This document shows positions 7,677 through 16,484 of a DNA stretch of 64,000 nt, one piece after another. The notes below the pieces were generated by a model, which was given only the letters and a program-made list of their open reading frames with translations, made no database searches and was not told the origin of the DNA. The position numbers and the translations under genes were made by a program. Positions within the stretch are counted from its first letter, which is position 1. Each line of letters begins with the position of its first letter. Source of the stretch: Atopobiaceae bacterium (GTDB lineage Bacteria; Actinomycetota; Coriobacteriia; Coriobacteriales; Atopobiaceae); contig JAKVOB010000001.1 in the NCBI GenBank assembly GCA_022483015.1, forward strand, positions 888,902-952,901. The letters are read 5' to 3'.

Positions 7677-8760
7677 AACCTACGTCATTCCTGATCACTA
7701 TCAGGACCTCACGCCCGCTGAGCCTCTGGACCAGAAGACGCTCAACAAGATGGTCTGGCGTTCGCTGTTCCTGCAGGCATCGTTCAACTACGAGAGAATG
7801 CAGGCCTGCGGCTGGCTGTATGGCATCCTTCCTGGTCTGGAGAAGATCCACACCAACAAGGACGACCTCGCGGCTTCCATGAGCCACAACATGGAGTTCT
7901 TCAACACGCACCCGTTCCTCGTCACGTTCGTCATGGGCATCGTGCTGTCGCTCGAGCAGAACAAGGTGGACATCCCCACCATCCGCGCCGTCCGCGTGTC
8001 CGCGATGGGCCCGCTCGGTGGCATCGGTGACGCCATCTTCTGGTTCACGCTCGTCCCCATCACGGCCGGCATCACGTCGAACATGGCCATCTCCGGCAGC
8101 ATCGCCGCACCGTTCATCTTCCTGATCATCTTCAACGTCGTTCAGTTCGTCGTCCGCTTCTGGCTGATGAACTGGTCGTACAAGATGGGCACCAACGCGA
8201 TCAGCATGCTGACCGAGAATGCCAAGGAGTTCACGCGTGCGGCCTCCATCCTCGGCGTCTTCGTCGTGGGCTGCCTCACCGTCTGCTATGGCGGCACCAA
8301 GCTCGGCCTCCTCATCCCCAACGGCACCACCAACACCGCTACGGCAGAGTCCGCGGTCGTTACCAACCAGTCCCTCGAGGCTGGCGACTACGACACGTAC
8401 CTGTTTGGCAGCAATGCTGATGGCTCCCAGGGTACCTACAAGGAGTACACGGCCGACGCCGAGAGCGTGACCATGCTCACCGGCACCACCGCCGCTGGCG
8501 ATGACGCCACCGCCGCCGTCACTGACCTCGGCAACGGCAGCAGCTCCATCACGTTCATCCAGAACGTCGAGTCCGCCGTCAACATCGACATCCAGTCGAT
8601 CCTCGACGGCATCTGCCCCAAGCTCATCCCGCTTGGCATCACCATGCTTCTCTACATGCTGATGGCCAAGAAGAACTGGACCCCCATCAAGTGCATCTGC
8701 CTCGTCCTGGCGATCGGACTTGTTGGCTCCGGCTTCGGGCTTTGGGTCTCGATCTGGTAG
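7666..8760 (+). CDS. PTS GalNAc/mannose-family EIID component with an extra loop
   Basis: Membrane partner of EIIC. The ATG at 7666 is preferred because GGAGGTGAGGAAG lies just upstream. The N-terminal half shows the EIID core (LFLQASFNYERMQACGWLYG, and MGPLGGIGDAIFWFT near residues 112-126). At 364 residues it is roughly 80 longer than usual EIID proteins. The extra part lies at about residues 219-300: it is polar and rich in Thr, Ala, Ser, Asp and Gly, and sits between helices before the typical DIQSILDGICPKLIPLG end. This insert is discussed as a finding. Confidence 0.88.
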   Translation: MASETYVIPDHYQDLTPAEPLDQKTLNKMVWRSLFLQASFNYERMQACGWLYGILPGLEKIHTNKDDLAASMSHNMEFFNTHPFLVTFVMGIVLSLEQNKVDIPTIRAVRVSAMGPLGGIGDAIFWFTLVPITAGITSNMAISGSIAAPFIFLIIFNVVQFVVRFWLMNWSYKMGTNAISMLTENAKEFTRAASILGVFVVGCLTVCYGGTKLGLLIPNGTTNTATAESAVVTNQSLEAGDYDTYLFGSNADGSQGTYKEYTADAESVTMLTGTTAAGDDATAAVTDLGNGSSSITFIQNVESAVNIDIQSILDGICPKLIPLGITMLLYMLMAKKNWTPIKCICLVLAIGLVGSGFGLWVSIW

Positions 8761-8781
8761 GACCGTTCCACGAGTCCCCAC

Positions 8782-8817
8782 GGGGCGTGCGGCGGGAGGC
8801 TTCCTGTCGCACGCCCC
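8782..8817 (+). terminator. intercistronic hairpin after EIID
   Basis: GGGGCGTGCG (8782-8791) pairs perfectly with CGCACGCCCC (8808-8817). No T-run follows, so it may be a weak or rho-assisted terminator, or an mRNA processing/stability element separating the PTS genes from gntR-agaS-nagA. Confidence 0.5.
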
Positions 8818-8963
8818 ACACGGAGCCAGGTGCATGGGCCACGCATCAAGGTCCCGCAGAGCTCCTGCATGACGTGTTTCTCCCATAGGGTATGCGCCTC
8901 CCGTCCGGTGGGTCGCATATGGCACGAAGTACCGGACACGAGCGCAAGCGAGGGAAGCCCACC

Positions 8964-9692
8964 GTGGGTACCGTGTCGAAAAAGCAGCCTCTCTACGACC
9001 AGCTGGTCGACATCCTGCGGGATAAGATCGACAACGAGCTGCGTCCCAACGACCTGCTCCCCTCCGAGCGCGAGCTCTCCCAGCAGTACGGGCTGTCCCG
9101 CACCACCGTACGCCTCGCGCTCCAGGAGCTCGAGAACCTCGGGCTCATCTATCGCAAGCATGGCAAGGGCACGTTCGTGGCCGACTTCGGCGACAACGTG
9201 ACGAACCTCTCCCAGACATACAGCTTCACGGAGCAGATGCGTGAGCTGGGAAGGGTTCCTAAGACGACCATTCTCGAGTTCACCAAGCTCGAAGCCAATA
9301 AGTACCTCGCGAACCACATGAACATCCACATGGGCGACAAGGTCTTCACGATGAAGCGCCTCCGTGCCGCCGATGGCATCCCGATGATGGTGGAGCGCTC
9401 GTACCTCCCGGTACGGAACTTCATGTCGCTCACGGTGGAGGACGTCCGTTCGAAGCCCCTCTATGAGCTCATCGAGAAGGACTACCACGAGCAGATCCGC
9501 GTGGCCGAGGAGGAGTTCTCGGCGAGCATCGCGCGCCTGGAGGACGCTCGTCTCCTGGGCATCAACGAGGGGTCGCCCGTGCTCAACCTGGTCAGGACCA
9601 CGTACAACGAGGGCAACGAGATCATCGAGTTCACGCTCTCGGTGGCCAGGGCCGACCAGTTCAAGTACCGCGTCTCGCACTACCGCTCGTAG
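8964..9692 (+). CDS. GntR family (HutC/UTRA) regulator of the GalNAc operon
   Basis: Transcription factor with an N-terminal winged helix (PLYDQLVDILRDKI, then LLPSERELSQQYGLSRTTV) and a C-terminal UTRA effector domain (FTMKRLRAADGIPMMVERSY, near residues 120-140). From GTG 8964 it has 242 residues, the usual size, with GAGGGA upstream; the frame stays open to an ATG at 8892 and another at 8919, so a longer form is possible. Its place between the PTS genes and agaS suggests it senses a phosphorylated amino sugar and binds the TGGT-N4-ACCA elements before the operon. Confidence 0.85.
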   Translation: MGTVSKKQPLYDQLVDILRDKIDNELRPNDLLPSERELSQQYGLSRTTVRLALQELENLGLIYRKHGKGTFVADFGDNVTNLSQTYSFTEQMRELGRVPKTTILEFTKLEANKYLANHMNIHMGDKVFTMKRLRAADGIPMMVERSYLPVRNFMSLTVEDVRSKPLYELIEKDYHEQIRVAEEEFSASIARLEDARLLGINEGSPVLNLVRTTYNEGNEIIEFTLSVARADQFKYRVSHYRS

Positions 9693-9764
9693 CGGCGCAC
9701 GGGTGCCGGTCCCTCTGGGCCGACGTCCCATCTACAAGGTCAGACCAACTGAAGGAGCGACGTA

Positions 9765-10931
9765 ATGTTCGAGAAGGACGAGGCCTCACTCAAGGCGATG
9801 CGTGCCGACATCACGACCCGCGAGATCAAGCAGCAGCCCGACCTCTGGGAGGGCACGTACCAGATCTACCTTGACAACAAGCAGGCCATCTCGGAGTTCC
9901 TCGACTCGGCCAACAAGATGTCGGCCGGTCGGACGCGCGTCGTCTTCACGGGTGCCGGCACCTCCGCCTATGTCGGCGACACGGTGGCCCCGTACCTCCG
10001 TCGCGTCGGCCACACCGACACCTATGACTTCGCCCCGGTGGCCTCGACCGACATCGTCTCGGCCCCGCTTGACTACCTGCGTGCCGAGGACCCCACGATC
10101 CTGGTCTCGTTCGCCCGTTCCGGCAACAGCCCCGAGTCGCTCGCCGCGGTCGAGCGTGCCGGCCAGATCGCACAGCACATCAAGTACCTCAACATCACCT
10201 GTGCTCCCGAGGGCAAGCTCGCCGTCCAGGCCAAGAGCGACCCCAACGCGCTCACCATCCTCATCCCGGATGCCAACGACCAGGGATTCGCCATGACGGG
10301 CAGCTACTCCTGCATGGAGCTCATGAGCCTGCTCATCTTCGATCCCGCCACCGACGCGCAGAAGAAGATCTGGGTCGACCAGATCAGCGCCATGGGCAGG
10401 GACGTCATCTCCCGCGAGCCCGAGGTCGCCGACTTCCTCGCTGGCGACTATGACCGTCTCACCTATCTTGGCTCCGGCTCGCTCGGCGGCCTCACCCGTG
10501 AGGCCCAGCTCAAGGTCCTCGAGCTTGCGGCTGGCAAGATGGCCACCTCCTTCGACACCTCCATGGGGTACCGTCACGGACCGAAGTCGTTCGTCGATGG
10601 CCGCACGCTCGTGTTCGTCTTCGTGAGCAACGATGCCTACACCCGCCAGTACGACCTCGACATCCTCCATGAGATCGACGGCGACGCCATCGCCCAGAGG
10701 ACGGTCGCCGTCCAGCAGGACGTCTCGCCGAGCTTCGAGAACGACTCCTTCACCTTCACAGGCTTCCCGCCGCTCCCCGAGGGCTACCTCGCGCTCCCGT
10801 ACGTGATGTTCGCCCAGGTGGTCTCGCTCCTCAACTCCATCAAGGTCGGTAACACCCCCGACACCCCCAGCCCCTCGGGCACGGTCAACCGCGTCGTCAA
10901 GGGCGTCACGATCCATCCGTTCAACAAGTAG
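9765..10931 (+). CDS. agaS: galactosamine-6-phosphate deaminase/isomerase (SIS domain)
   Basis: AgaS converts galactosamine-6-phosphate to tagatose-6-phosphate with release of ammonia, the step after deacetylation. The 388-residue protein has two SIS sugar-isomerase modules: FTGAGTSAYVGDTVAPYL near residues 62-79 with FARSGNSPES near 113, and a second half with LGSGSLGGLTREAQLKVLE. MGYRHGPKSFVD near residue 270 is a typical AgaS/GlmS-like segment. GGAG lies upstream of the ATG. The tagatose-6-phosphate kinase and aldolase needed to finish the pathway are absent from the window. Confidence 0.9.
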   Translation: MFEKDEASLKAMRADITTREIKQQPDLWEGTYQIYLDNKQAISEFLDSANKMSAGRTRVVFTGAGTSAYVGDTVAPYLRRVGHTDTYDFAPVASTDIVSAPLDYLRAEDPTILVSFARSGNSPESLAAVERAGQIAQHIKYLNITCAPEGKLAVQAKSDPNALTILIPDANDQGFAMTGSYSCMELMSLLIFDPATDAQKKIWVDQISAMGRDVISREPEVADFLAGDYDRLTYLGSGSLGGLTREAQLKVLELAAGKMATSFDTSMGYRHGPKSFVDGRTLVFVFVSNDAYTRQYDLDILHEIDGDAIAQRTVAVQQDVSPSFENDSFTFTGFPPLPEGYLALPYVMFAQVVSLLNSIKVGNTPDTPSPSGTVNRVVKGVTIHPFNK

Positions 10932-10936
10932 ACCAG

Positions 10937-10957
10937 CGTCGGCACCCTGTGCCGACG
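10937..10957 (+). other. intercistronic hairpin between agaS and nagA
   Basis: CGTCGGCAC (10937-10945) and GTGCCGACG (10949-10957) form a perfect 9-bp stem with a 3-base loop and no T-run. Likely an mRNA stability or processing element. Confidence 0.5.
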
Positions 10958-10976
10958 AAGCAGAAAGCAGGTCATC

Positions 10977-12143
10977 ATGTACGCACTGCACGCTGACAGG
11001 TTCTACCTTCCCGGTGCCCCGCTCGACGGCGGCTACCTCGTCATCGAGGACGACGGCACCTTCGGATGGTGGCAGGAGGACGCTCCTAGCTGCGAGGTCC
11101 GCGACTACTCGGGCAAGTCGGTGGCCCCCGGCCTCGTCGACACGCACATCCACGGGTCCCTCGACCACGACGTCATGGACTGTGACTGGGCCGGCGTCGA
11201 CGCCATCAACCACGGCCTCGTGAGGAACGGCGTCACCTCGTGGACGCCCACCACCCTCACCGCCTCCACCGACCAGCTCACGGCTGCCTGCGCCTCCATC
11301 GGTGACAACTACACGTATGCACCCGGTGCCGCAGGTGCAGATGGCGGCGCCCGCGTCCAAGGCATCTTCCTCGAGGGCCCCTTCTTCACCGAGAAGCACA
11401 AGGGCGCGCAGAACCCCGCCTACATGGGCGACCCGAAGATCGAGGTCCTCGACGGCTGGCAGCAGGCTGCCCATGGCCTCGTCACCAAGATCGCCATCGC
11501 TGCCGAGCGCGAGGGTGCGCCCGAGTTCTGCGCCGAGGCCTCGGCCGAGGGCGTCGCCGTCGCCATCGGGCACTCCGATGCAGGTTACCTCGATACCATC
11601 AAGTGCGTGAACGCGGGCGCCTCCGTCTTCGTGCACACCTACAACGGCATGAGCCCGCTGCACCATCGCGAGCCGGGTGTCGTCGGCACGGCCATGACCT
11701 CGAGGAACACCTATGCCGAGATGATCTGCGACGGTCACCACCTGAACCCGATCGCGGTGCGCGCCCTCGTGGGTGCCAAGGGCTGGGACCACTGCGTCCT
11801 CATCACCGACTGCATGCGTGCCGGTGGCATGCCTGACGGCGACTACACCCTTGGTGAGTTCCCCGTCATCGTGGGCGACGGCATGGCCCGACTCAAGGAC
11901 GGCGGCTCGCTCGCGGGGTCCATCCTCACGCTCGACAAGGCTGTCAAGAACGTCGTCGAGTGGGGCGTCGTGACCTTCGAGCAGGCGCTCCGCATGGCCA
12001 CCGAGCAGCCGGCCCGTGCGAACAACATCGAGGACATCTGCGGCTCGATCCTTCCTGGCCGCGACGCGGACCTGTCCGTCTGGAACCCTGACATGACCAT
12101 CGCCGAGACCATCATCGGCGGCAAGGTCGTCTACCAGGCATAG
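10977..12143 (+). CDS. nagA: N-acetylglucosamine/galactosamine-6-phosphate deacetylase
   Basis: Metal-dependent amidohydrolase that removes the acetyl group from the PTS product before AgaS acts. Visible features are the metal motif VDTHIHG near residue 55, LEGPFF near residue 132, AIGHSDAGY near 194, HTYNGMSPLHHREPG near 216, and the catalytic Asp in LITDCMRAGG near 278. Length 388 is typical. In this operon the physiological substrate is probably GalNAc-6-phosphate (AgaA role), but NagA and AgaA cannot be told apart by these motifs alone. Confidence 0.92.
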   Translation: MYALHADRFYLPGAPLDGGYLVIEDDGTFGWWQEDAPSCEVRDYSGKSVAPGLVDTHIHGSLDHDVMDCDWAGVDAINHGLVRNGVTSWTPTTLTASTDQLTAACASIGDNYTYAPGAAGADGGARVQGIFLEGPFFTEKHKGAQNPAYMGDPKIEVLDGWQQAAHGLVTKIAIAAEREGAPEFCAEASAEGVAVAIGHSDAGYLDTIKCVNAGASVFVHTYNGMSPLHHREPGVVGTAMTSRNTYAEMICDGHHLNPIAVRALVGAKGWDHCVLITDCMRAGGMPDGDYTLGEFPVIVGDGMARLKDGGSLAGSILTLDKAVKNVVEWGVVTFEQALRMATEQPARANNIEDICGSILPGRDADLSVWNPDMTIAETIIGGKVVYQA

Positions 12144-12217
12144 GCTCCATCCCAGGCCGTGCCTGGGCACTGAGGTATCCCAGGGCCGTCTCCTCTCTCT
12201 TCGGCCCTCCGAGCACA

Positions 12218-12252
12218 GAGGGGTGCGGGCCACGTATCGGCCCGCACCCCTC
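12218..12252. terminator. strong bidirectional-looking terminator hairpin
   Basis: A perfect 14-bp GC-rich stem (12218-12231 with 12239-12252, loop 7). It lies between the ends of nagA (+) and the glycyl-radical enzyme gene (-) and could serve both. A smaller hairpin CCCAGGC/GCCTGGG occurs at 12151-12167. Confidence 0.7.
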
Positions 12253-12277
12253 ATACGTCCGTGGGCGTCTTCGGGAC

Positions 12278-14713
12278 CTAGAGTGCCTGCTCGGTCCTGG
12301 CGATGATGTCGTCCTGCGTGCGCCGCGAGAGCACGTTGAAGAAGGCGGAGTAGCCGGCCACACGCACGATGAGGTCGCGGTGACGCTCGGGATGCGCCTG
12401 CGCGTCGAGCAGCGTGGCCCTGCTCACCACGTTGAACTGCACGTGGTAGCCGTGGAGCCGGTCGAAGAACGTGCGCACCAATGCCTCGAGCTTCTCCTGG
12501 TTTCCCGGCTGGTCGAGCATCTCGGGGGTCACCTTCTGGTTGAGGAGGACGCCTCCGCAGATCTTGTCGGTGGGAAGCTTGGCCACGCTCAGGAAGACGG
12601 CCGTGGGCCCAAGCCGGTCGGCGGCGTGGCTCGGGCTGCAGGCCTCCGCCAGGGGTTCTCCGGCATGGCGGCCGTCGGGCGTGGCGAGGGTGCCGGCCCC
12701 TTGGGGGACGTTTGCCGAGATCGAGCTCGTGCCGGCATAGTAGGTGCCGCCGATGGGGCCGCGCCCGTAACGCGTGTTGTGGTACTTCGAGAGCTCGTCG
12801 ATGTAGACGTCGTAGGCCTGGCGCACGAGGGAGTCGACGTAGTCGTCGTCATTGCCATATTTGGGCGCGGCCACGAGCAGGCGACGGATCCTCTCGCCCT
12901 CCTCGCCCGAGAAGTCGTCCATGAGGGCCTCCCAGAGCCCAGCCGGAGTCACGGCCTGGTCCTCGAAGACGACCTTCTTGATGGCAGCGAGGCTGTCGGC
13001 GAGGTTGGCGATGCCCACCTGCAGGTCGGAGATGAAGTCGTAGTGGGCGCCACCCTCCTTGAGGGTGAGGCCGCGGTCGATGCAGTCGTCCACGAGGGTC
13101 GAGCAGAGCACGTCCGCCGTGTCCTGCTCGAGCACCATGTCGCAGGTGGTGTCGATGATCACGCACTGGCGGCACATCTCGCGGATGACCTTGTCCCATG
13201 AGGCCATGACCTCGTCGAAGCTCGTGAAGTCGCGGAAGTGGCCGCTGCCCTTGCAGAGCTTGGTGCCACTCGCGGGGTCGACGCCGTCGTTCATGGCGAT
13301 GAGCAGCGCCTTGGGGAAGTTGAGGAAGCTCATGCCGGTGCAGCGGTAGCCCCACTTGCCGGGGACGGCCGTTTCCACGCAGCCGATGGCCGAGTAGTCG
13401 TAGGCGTCCTCGCGCGAGACCCCACGCTCCATGAAGCTCGGGATGATGACCTCGTCGTCGTTGAAGGCGGGCATGCCGAAGCCGCATCGCACCACACGAA
13501 TGGCCTCGTCCATGAAGTCCTTGGGAAGGCGCTTGTGGTAGCGAACCGTGAGGTTGGGCTGCGTGAGGTGGCACTGGGCCACGGAGCGCAGGATGAGCCA
13601 GCTCATGGGGTTGGTGGCGTCGATGGGCTCGCCGTCCTGCAGCTTCTGGCCGGCCACGGTCACGTTCTGGTAGAGCGGGCTTCCTGCCGAGAACTGCGTG
13701 TGGCTCCACGAGCGGATCTTGTTGATGGTGTAGGTCTTGAGCCAGAGGTTCTCCATGAGCTCGTCGGCATCGCCCTCGGTGATGCGTCCGACGGCCAGGT
13801 CAGCCTCGTAGTACGGGTCGAGGAACTGGTCCATGCGCCCATACGAGAGGGAATGGCCGTTCGACTCGATCTGGAGCACGAGGTGCACGAGCCACATGGA
13901 CTGCACGGCCTCGCGGAGCGTCGATGCCGGCTCATAGGGGACCTTGTCGAGGATGCGGGCCATCTCGGTGAGCTCGGCGGCACGCGCCGCGTCCTTCTCG
14001 GTGGCCGCCTGGGAGCGTGCGAGGTCGGCATAGCGCCCGGCGAAGCCGCGGACCGCACCAATCACCTGGATGATTGCGCGGTAAAAGTGGCTCGCGTGTA
14101 TGGCCTTGGCGTCCGTGAGGTCGAGGCCGTCCAGGGCCGCCTGGGCTCGGCGCTCGTAGCCGACGAGGCCCTCGCGCAGCAGGCGTCCGTAGTCGACGGC
14201 TACGTGGGCATCGCCCGAGGTGATGTTGCCCTCGCTCTTGATGATGCCGAGGTCGTAGTAGAGCCGTGAGTGGGGCGGGAAGGCGGCAAGTCCGCGGTCG
14301 AGAAGGGTGTTGTGCTCCCAGAAGGGAGCGATGTCACGCAGCGCCTGCTTGGACTGATCGGTGATGTAGAAGCGGTCACCGTCTCGTCTCTCGAACTCGT
14401 CGAGCTCATCGATGACCCAGCTCATGGCGTACTCGGGGAAGATGGGTGCGCTGCGGTTGGAGCTTGCCTGGTTGCCGGCGATCAGGGTCTCGGGCTCGAT
14501 GAAGATCGTCATGCGTCCGAGCACGCGCGTGAGCATCTCGGCACGCTTCATGGTGAGGGGGAGGTCAGCGCATTCGCGGTAGACCTCGGTGGTGATGAGG
14601 GCACGCTCCACGTCTACCCAGGGCTTCGCGTCGAGGAGCTCGTCGCGGAAGTGCTCCATGCGGGGTGTGAGGGCACCAAAGTGCTCGAGGGGTGAGGTCG
14701 TGGGCGTGGACAT
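12278..14713 (-). CDS. glycyl radical enzyme, YbiW/PflD (PFL2/glycerol dehydratase) type
   Basis: An 811-residue glycyl radical enzyme. The thiyl-radical cysteine is Cys445 in AIGCVETAVPGKWGY, with Glu447 two residues on, and the radical glycine is Gly787 in RVAGYSAFF near the C-terminus. The CVE motif fits the dehydratase/C-O lyase branch rather than true pyruvate formate-lyase. The Cys-loop closely resembles E. coli YbiW; I recall recent work linking YbiW to 1,5-anhydroglucitol-6-phosphate opening, which I cannot check here. The ATG has AAGGAG seven bases upstream. No radical-SAM activating enzyme is adjacent, which is unusual. Confidence 0.88.
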   Translation of the reverse strand: MSTPTTSPLEHFGALTPRMEHFRDELLDAKPWVDVERALITTEVYRECADLPLTMKRAEMLTRVLGRMTIFIEPETLIAGNQASSNRSAPIFPEYAMSWVIDELDEFERRDGDRFYITDQSKQALRDIAPFWEHNTLLDRGLAAFPPHSRLYYDLGIIKSEGNITSGDAHVAVDYGRLLREGLVGYERRAQAALDGLDLTDAKAIHASHFYRAIIQVIGAVRGFAGRYADLARSQAATEKDAARAAELTEMARILDKVPYEPASTLREAVQSMWLVHLVLQIESNGHSLSYGRMDQFLDPYYEADLAVGRITEGDADELMENLWLKTYTINKIRSWSHTQFSAGSPLYQNVTVAGQKLQDGEPIDATNPMSWLILRSVAQCHLTQPNLTVRYHKRLPKDFMDEAIRVVRCGFGMPAFNDDEVIIPSFMERGVSREDAYDYSAIGCVETAVPGKWGYRCTGMSFLNFPKALLIAMNDGVDPASGTKLCKGSGHFRDFTSFDEVMASWDKVIREMCRQCVIIDTTCDMVLEQDTADVLCSTLVDDCIDRGLTLKEGGAHYDFISDLQVGIANLADSLAAIKKVVFEDQAVTPAGLWEALMDDFSGEEGERIRRLLVAAPKYGNDDDYVDSLVRQAYDVYIDELSKYHNTRYGRGPIGGTYYAGTSSISANVPQGAGTLATPDGRHAGEPLAEACSPSHAADRLGPTAVFLSVAKLPTDKICGGVLLNQKVTPEMLDQPGNQEKLEALVRTFFDRLHGYHVQFNVVSRATLLDAQAHPERHRDLIVRVAGYSAFFNVLSRRTQDDIIARTEQAL

Positions 14714-14757
14714 GATTGCTCCTTGCTGGCAGTGGTCTGTTCGTTGTCCTACCTTCC

Positions 14758-14786
14758 AGTATCGAGACGTCCTACCTCTATGTCAA
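14758..14786 (-). promoter_or_regulatory. promoter of the glycyl radical enzyme gene
   Basis: On the minus strand, TTGACA (14781-14786), a 17-bp spacer, and GATACT (14758-14763). The consensus -35 box and spacing make this one of the best promoters in the window. Confidence 0.7.
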
Positions 14787-14802
14787 CGTACGCAATAGAA
14801 AA

Positions 14803-14820
14803 TACTTACGAACGAAAGTA
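14803..14820. promoter_or_regulatory. 18-bp interrupted palindrome upstream of the glycyl radical enzyme promoter
   Basis: TACTT-A-CG-AA-CG-A-AAGTA, with eight-base arms matching at all but one position each. It begins 17 bp upstream of the -35 box. The 14-mer inside it (14806-14819) differs by one base from 18642-18655 in front of the DeoR gene. Confidence 0.5.
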
Positions 14821-14890
14821 CTGGGGCGAGTGGACGGCATTGGCATAGGGCGACCGTCCCTTTTGGAGTCCATCGCATCAGGTCACACCC

Positions 14891-14930
14891 TTGACGTCCC
14901 TGTGCTAATTGTTATAGTCAAGATAGAACA
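14891..14930 (+). promoter_or_regulatory. promoter and candidate operator of the YtrA-type regulator
   Basis: TTGACG (14891-14896), 16-bp spacer, TATAGT (14913-14918). Overlapping the -10 box is an imperfect inverted repeat TGTTATA (14910-14916) / TAGAACA (14924-14930), well placed for autorepression by the following GntR protein. Confidence 0.6.
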
Positions 14931-14942
14931 GAAGGAGCCGCT

Positions 14943-15362
14943 ATGGTCATCACCATTGACAGGTTGTCAGACGAGCCAATCTACCAGCAGATACGCTCGC
15001 AGGTCATCCAATCGATCGCCTCGGGAGAGCTCGAGGAGGGCGCTCGGCTGCCCTCCGTGCGAAGCCTCGCGGGTGACCTCGGCGTGAACTACCACACCGT
15101 GCACGAGGCGTATGGGGTCCTACGTGATGAGGGCTATGTCGTGATGCAGGGTCGCTCCGGGGCGATCGTGGCCGCCCGCGACCTCAAGCAGGTGCGCACC
15201 AAGTCGGACGTCGAGGACGAGCGCATGGCGGAGGTCCTTCTCCGCCTTGCCCTCGCCCATAAGGCACGCGGTGGCAACCGCGAGGACTTCCTCGAAGCTG
15301 CGGCCAGGCAGGCAGACCTCGCCTATGGGCTCGAGACCCCCTCGCGGGCCTCGGGCAGATAA
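14943..15362 (+). CDS. GntR family regulator, YtrA subfamily
   Basis: A 139-residue regulator with a winged helix (PIYQQIRSQVIQSIASGEL, SVRSLAGDLGVNYHTV) and only a short C-terminal helical tail, as in the YtrA subfamily. AGAAGGAG lies before the ATG. YtrA regulators usually control the membrane genes beside them; here a large membrane protein follows after 15 bp. The operator candidate at 14910-14930 suggests autorepression. Confidence 0.85.
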   Translation: MVITIDRLSDEPIYQQIRSQVIQSIASGELEEGARLPSVRSLAGDLGVNYHTVHEAYGVLRDEGYVVMQGRSGAIVAARDLKQVRTKSDVEDERMAEVLLRLALAHKARGGNREDFLEAAARQADLAYGLETPSRASGR

Positions 15363-15377
15363 GGGAGCAAGACCATC

Positions 15378-16484
15378 ATGGACACCACGTTCTTCATCGT
15401 TCTCATCGTCGGACTCGTGCCGCTCACGGGCATCTTCATGGCGCTCACGCCCTGGCTCATGCGCCGGCAGGAGTGCTTTGCCGTGACTGTGCCTGTCTCG
15501 GCACAGGCAGATCCCATCATAGGGACGTATAAGCGGCGCTATACAGCCGAGGTCGTCGTGCTCTCGGTGGTCTCGACGCTGGCCATCTGGCTCGCCTCCG
15601 TCCTGGGAGGTGAGGCTGCGACCACAATCGCCCTCACGCTCGCCGTGCTTGCGATCGTGCTCGTATCGTTCCTGCTCATGCTCCACTATCGCAAGCTCGT
15701 GATGCAGCTCAAGGAGGAGCGCGGCTGGCGGGCCGATACGTCGGAGCGCGCGGCCGTGGTCGGCGAGGCGGACATCCCCCAGGCCGTTCCCCTTGCCTGG
15801 GAGCTCCTCAACGTGCCGGTCATCTGCGGCACGGCCCTCGTGGGCGTGGCCCTCTATCCTTCCATGCCCGACCAGGTCCCCATGCATATGGACCTTTCGG
15901 GTGCGGTCACCTCCTGGGCCGACAAGAGCCCGCTCGTCGTCGTGTTCCCTGTGCTCATACAGGTGGTGATCCTGGCGGCGATGGCGTTCTCGCATTATTC
16001 CATCGTGCGCTCGAAGCGCCCCGTCGACCCGACGGCCCCGGTCTCCTCGGCCTTGGCCTATGGTCTGTTCGCACACGCCCAGAGTGTCTATCTCGTCGTG
16101 TTTGGTCTGCTCATCGATGCCGTCATGGTCTGTCTGCCACTCTCGTTCGCAGGTGTGCTCTCGATCGCCCAGGCGGCACTCGTCGTCATGGTCGTGGCAA
16201 TCTCCTGCGTGGTGGGGGCGCTCGCCCTCTCGCTCGTCTATGGGCAGGCCGGTAGCCGCATCGCCGCTCGCGTGGAGGGTGACGGTGCCATGGTCGATGA
16301 CGATGACGAGCATTGGAAGCTCGGTGTCTTCTACTTCGACGCGCAGGACCCGAGCCTCTTCCTACCCGAGCGCTTTGGCGTAGGCTGGACCGTCAACTAT
16401 GCCCGTCCTGCCGTCTGGGCCATCATCGCCGCCTTCGTTGTCACCATCATCGCGCTCCTCGTGGTGAGCGCGATGATGGTCTAG
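15378..16484 (+). CDS. DUF1648/DUF5808 membrane protein
   Basis: A 368-residue integral membrane protein with about seven or eight hydrophobic segments. Residues around 160-180 (YPSMPDQVPMHMDLSGAVT) match the DUF1648 motif seen in SdpI-like proteins, and the C-terminal HWKLGVFYFDAQDPSLFLPE is the DUF5808 signature. The function is not known; related proteins accompany YtrA-type regulators and are linked to cell-envelope stress or peptide immunity. It ends with a 4-bp convergent overlap with the ClC gene. Confidence 0.8.
   Translation: MDTTFFIVLIVGLVPLTGIFMALTPWLMRRQECFAVTVPVSAQADPIIGTYKRRYTAEVVVLSVVSTLAIWLASVLGGEAATTIALTLAVLAIVLVSFLLMLHYRKLVMQLKEERGWRADTSERAAVVGEADIPQAVPLAWELLNVPVICGTALVGVALYPSMPDQVPMHMDLSGAVTSWADKSPLVVVFPVLIQVVILAAMAFSHYSIVRSKRPVDPTAPVSSALAYGLFAHAQSVYLVVFGLLIDAVMVCLPLSFAGVLSIAQAALVVMVVAISCVVGALALSLVYGQAGSRIAARVEGDGAMVDDDDEHWKLGVFYFDAQDPSLFLPERFGVGWTVNYARPAVWAIIAAFVVTIIALLVVSAMMV

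Noticed and set aside
9786..12254. A long open frame opposite agaS and nagA
   Set aside because: Both plus-strand genes are well-supported enzymes; the reverse frame spans two genes and their gap with no protein-like features.
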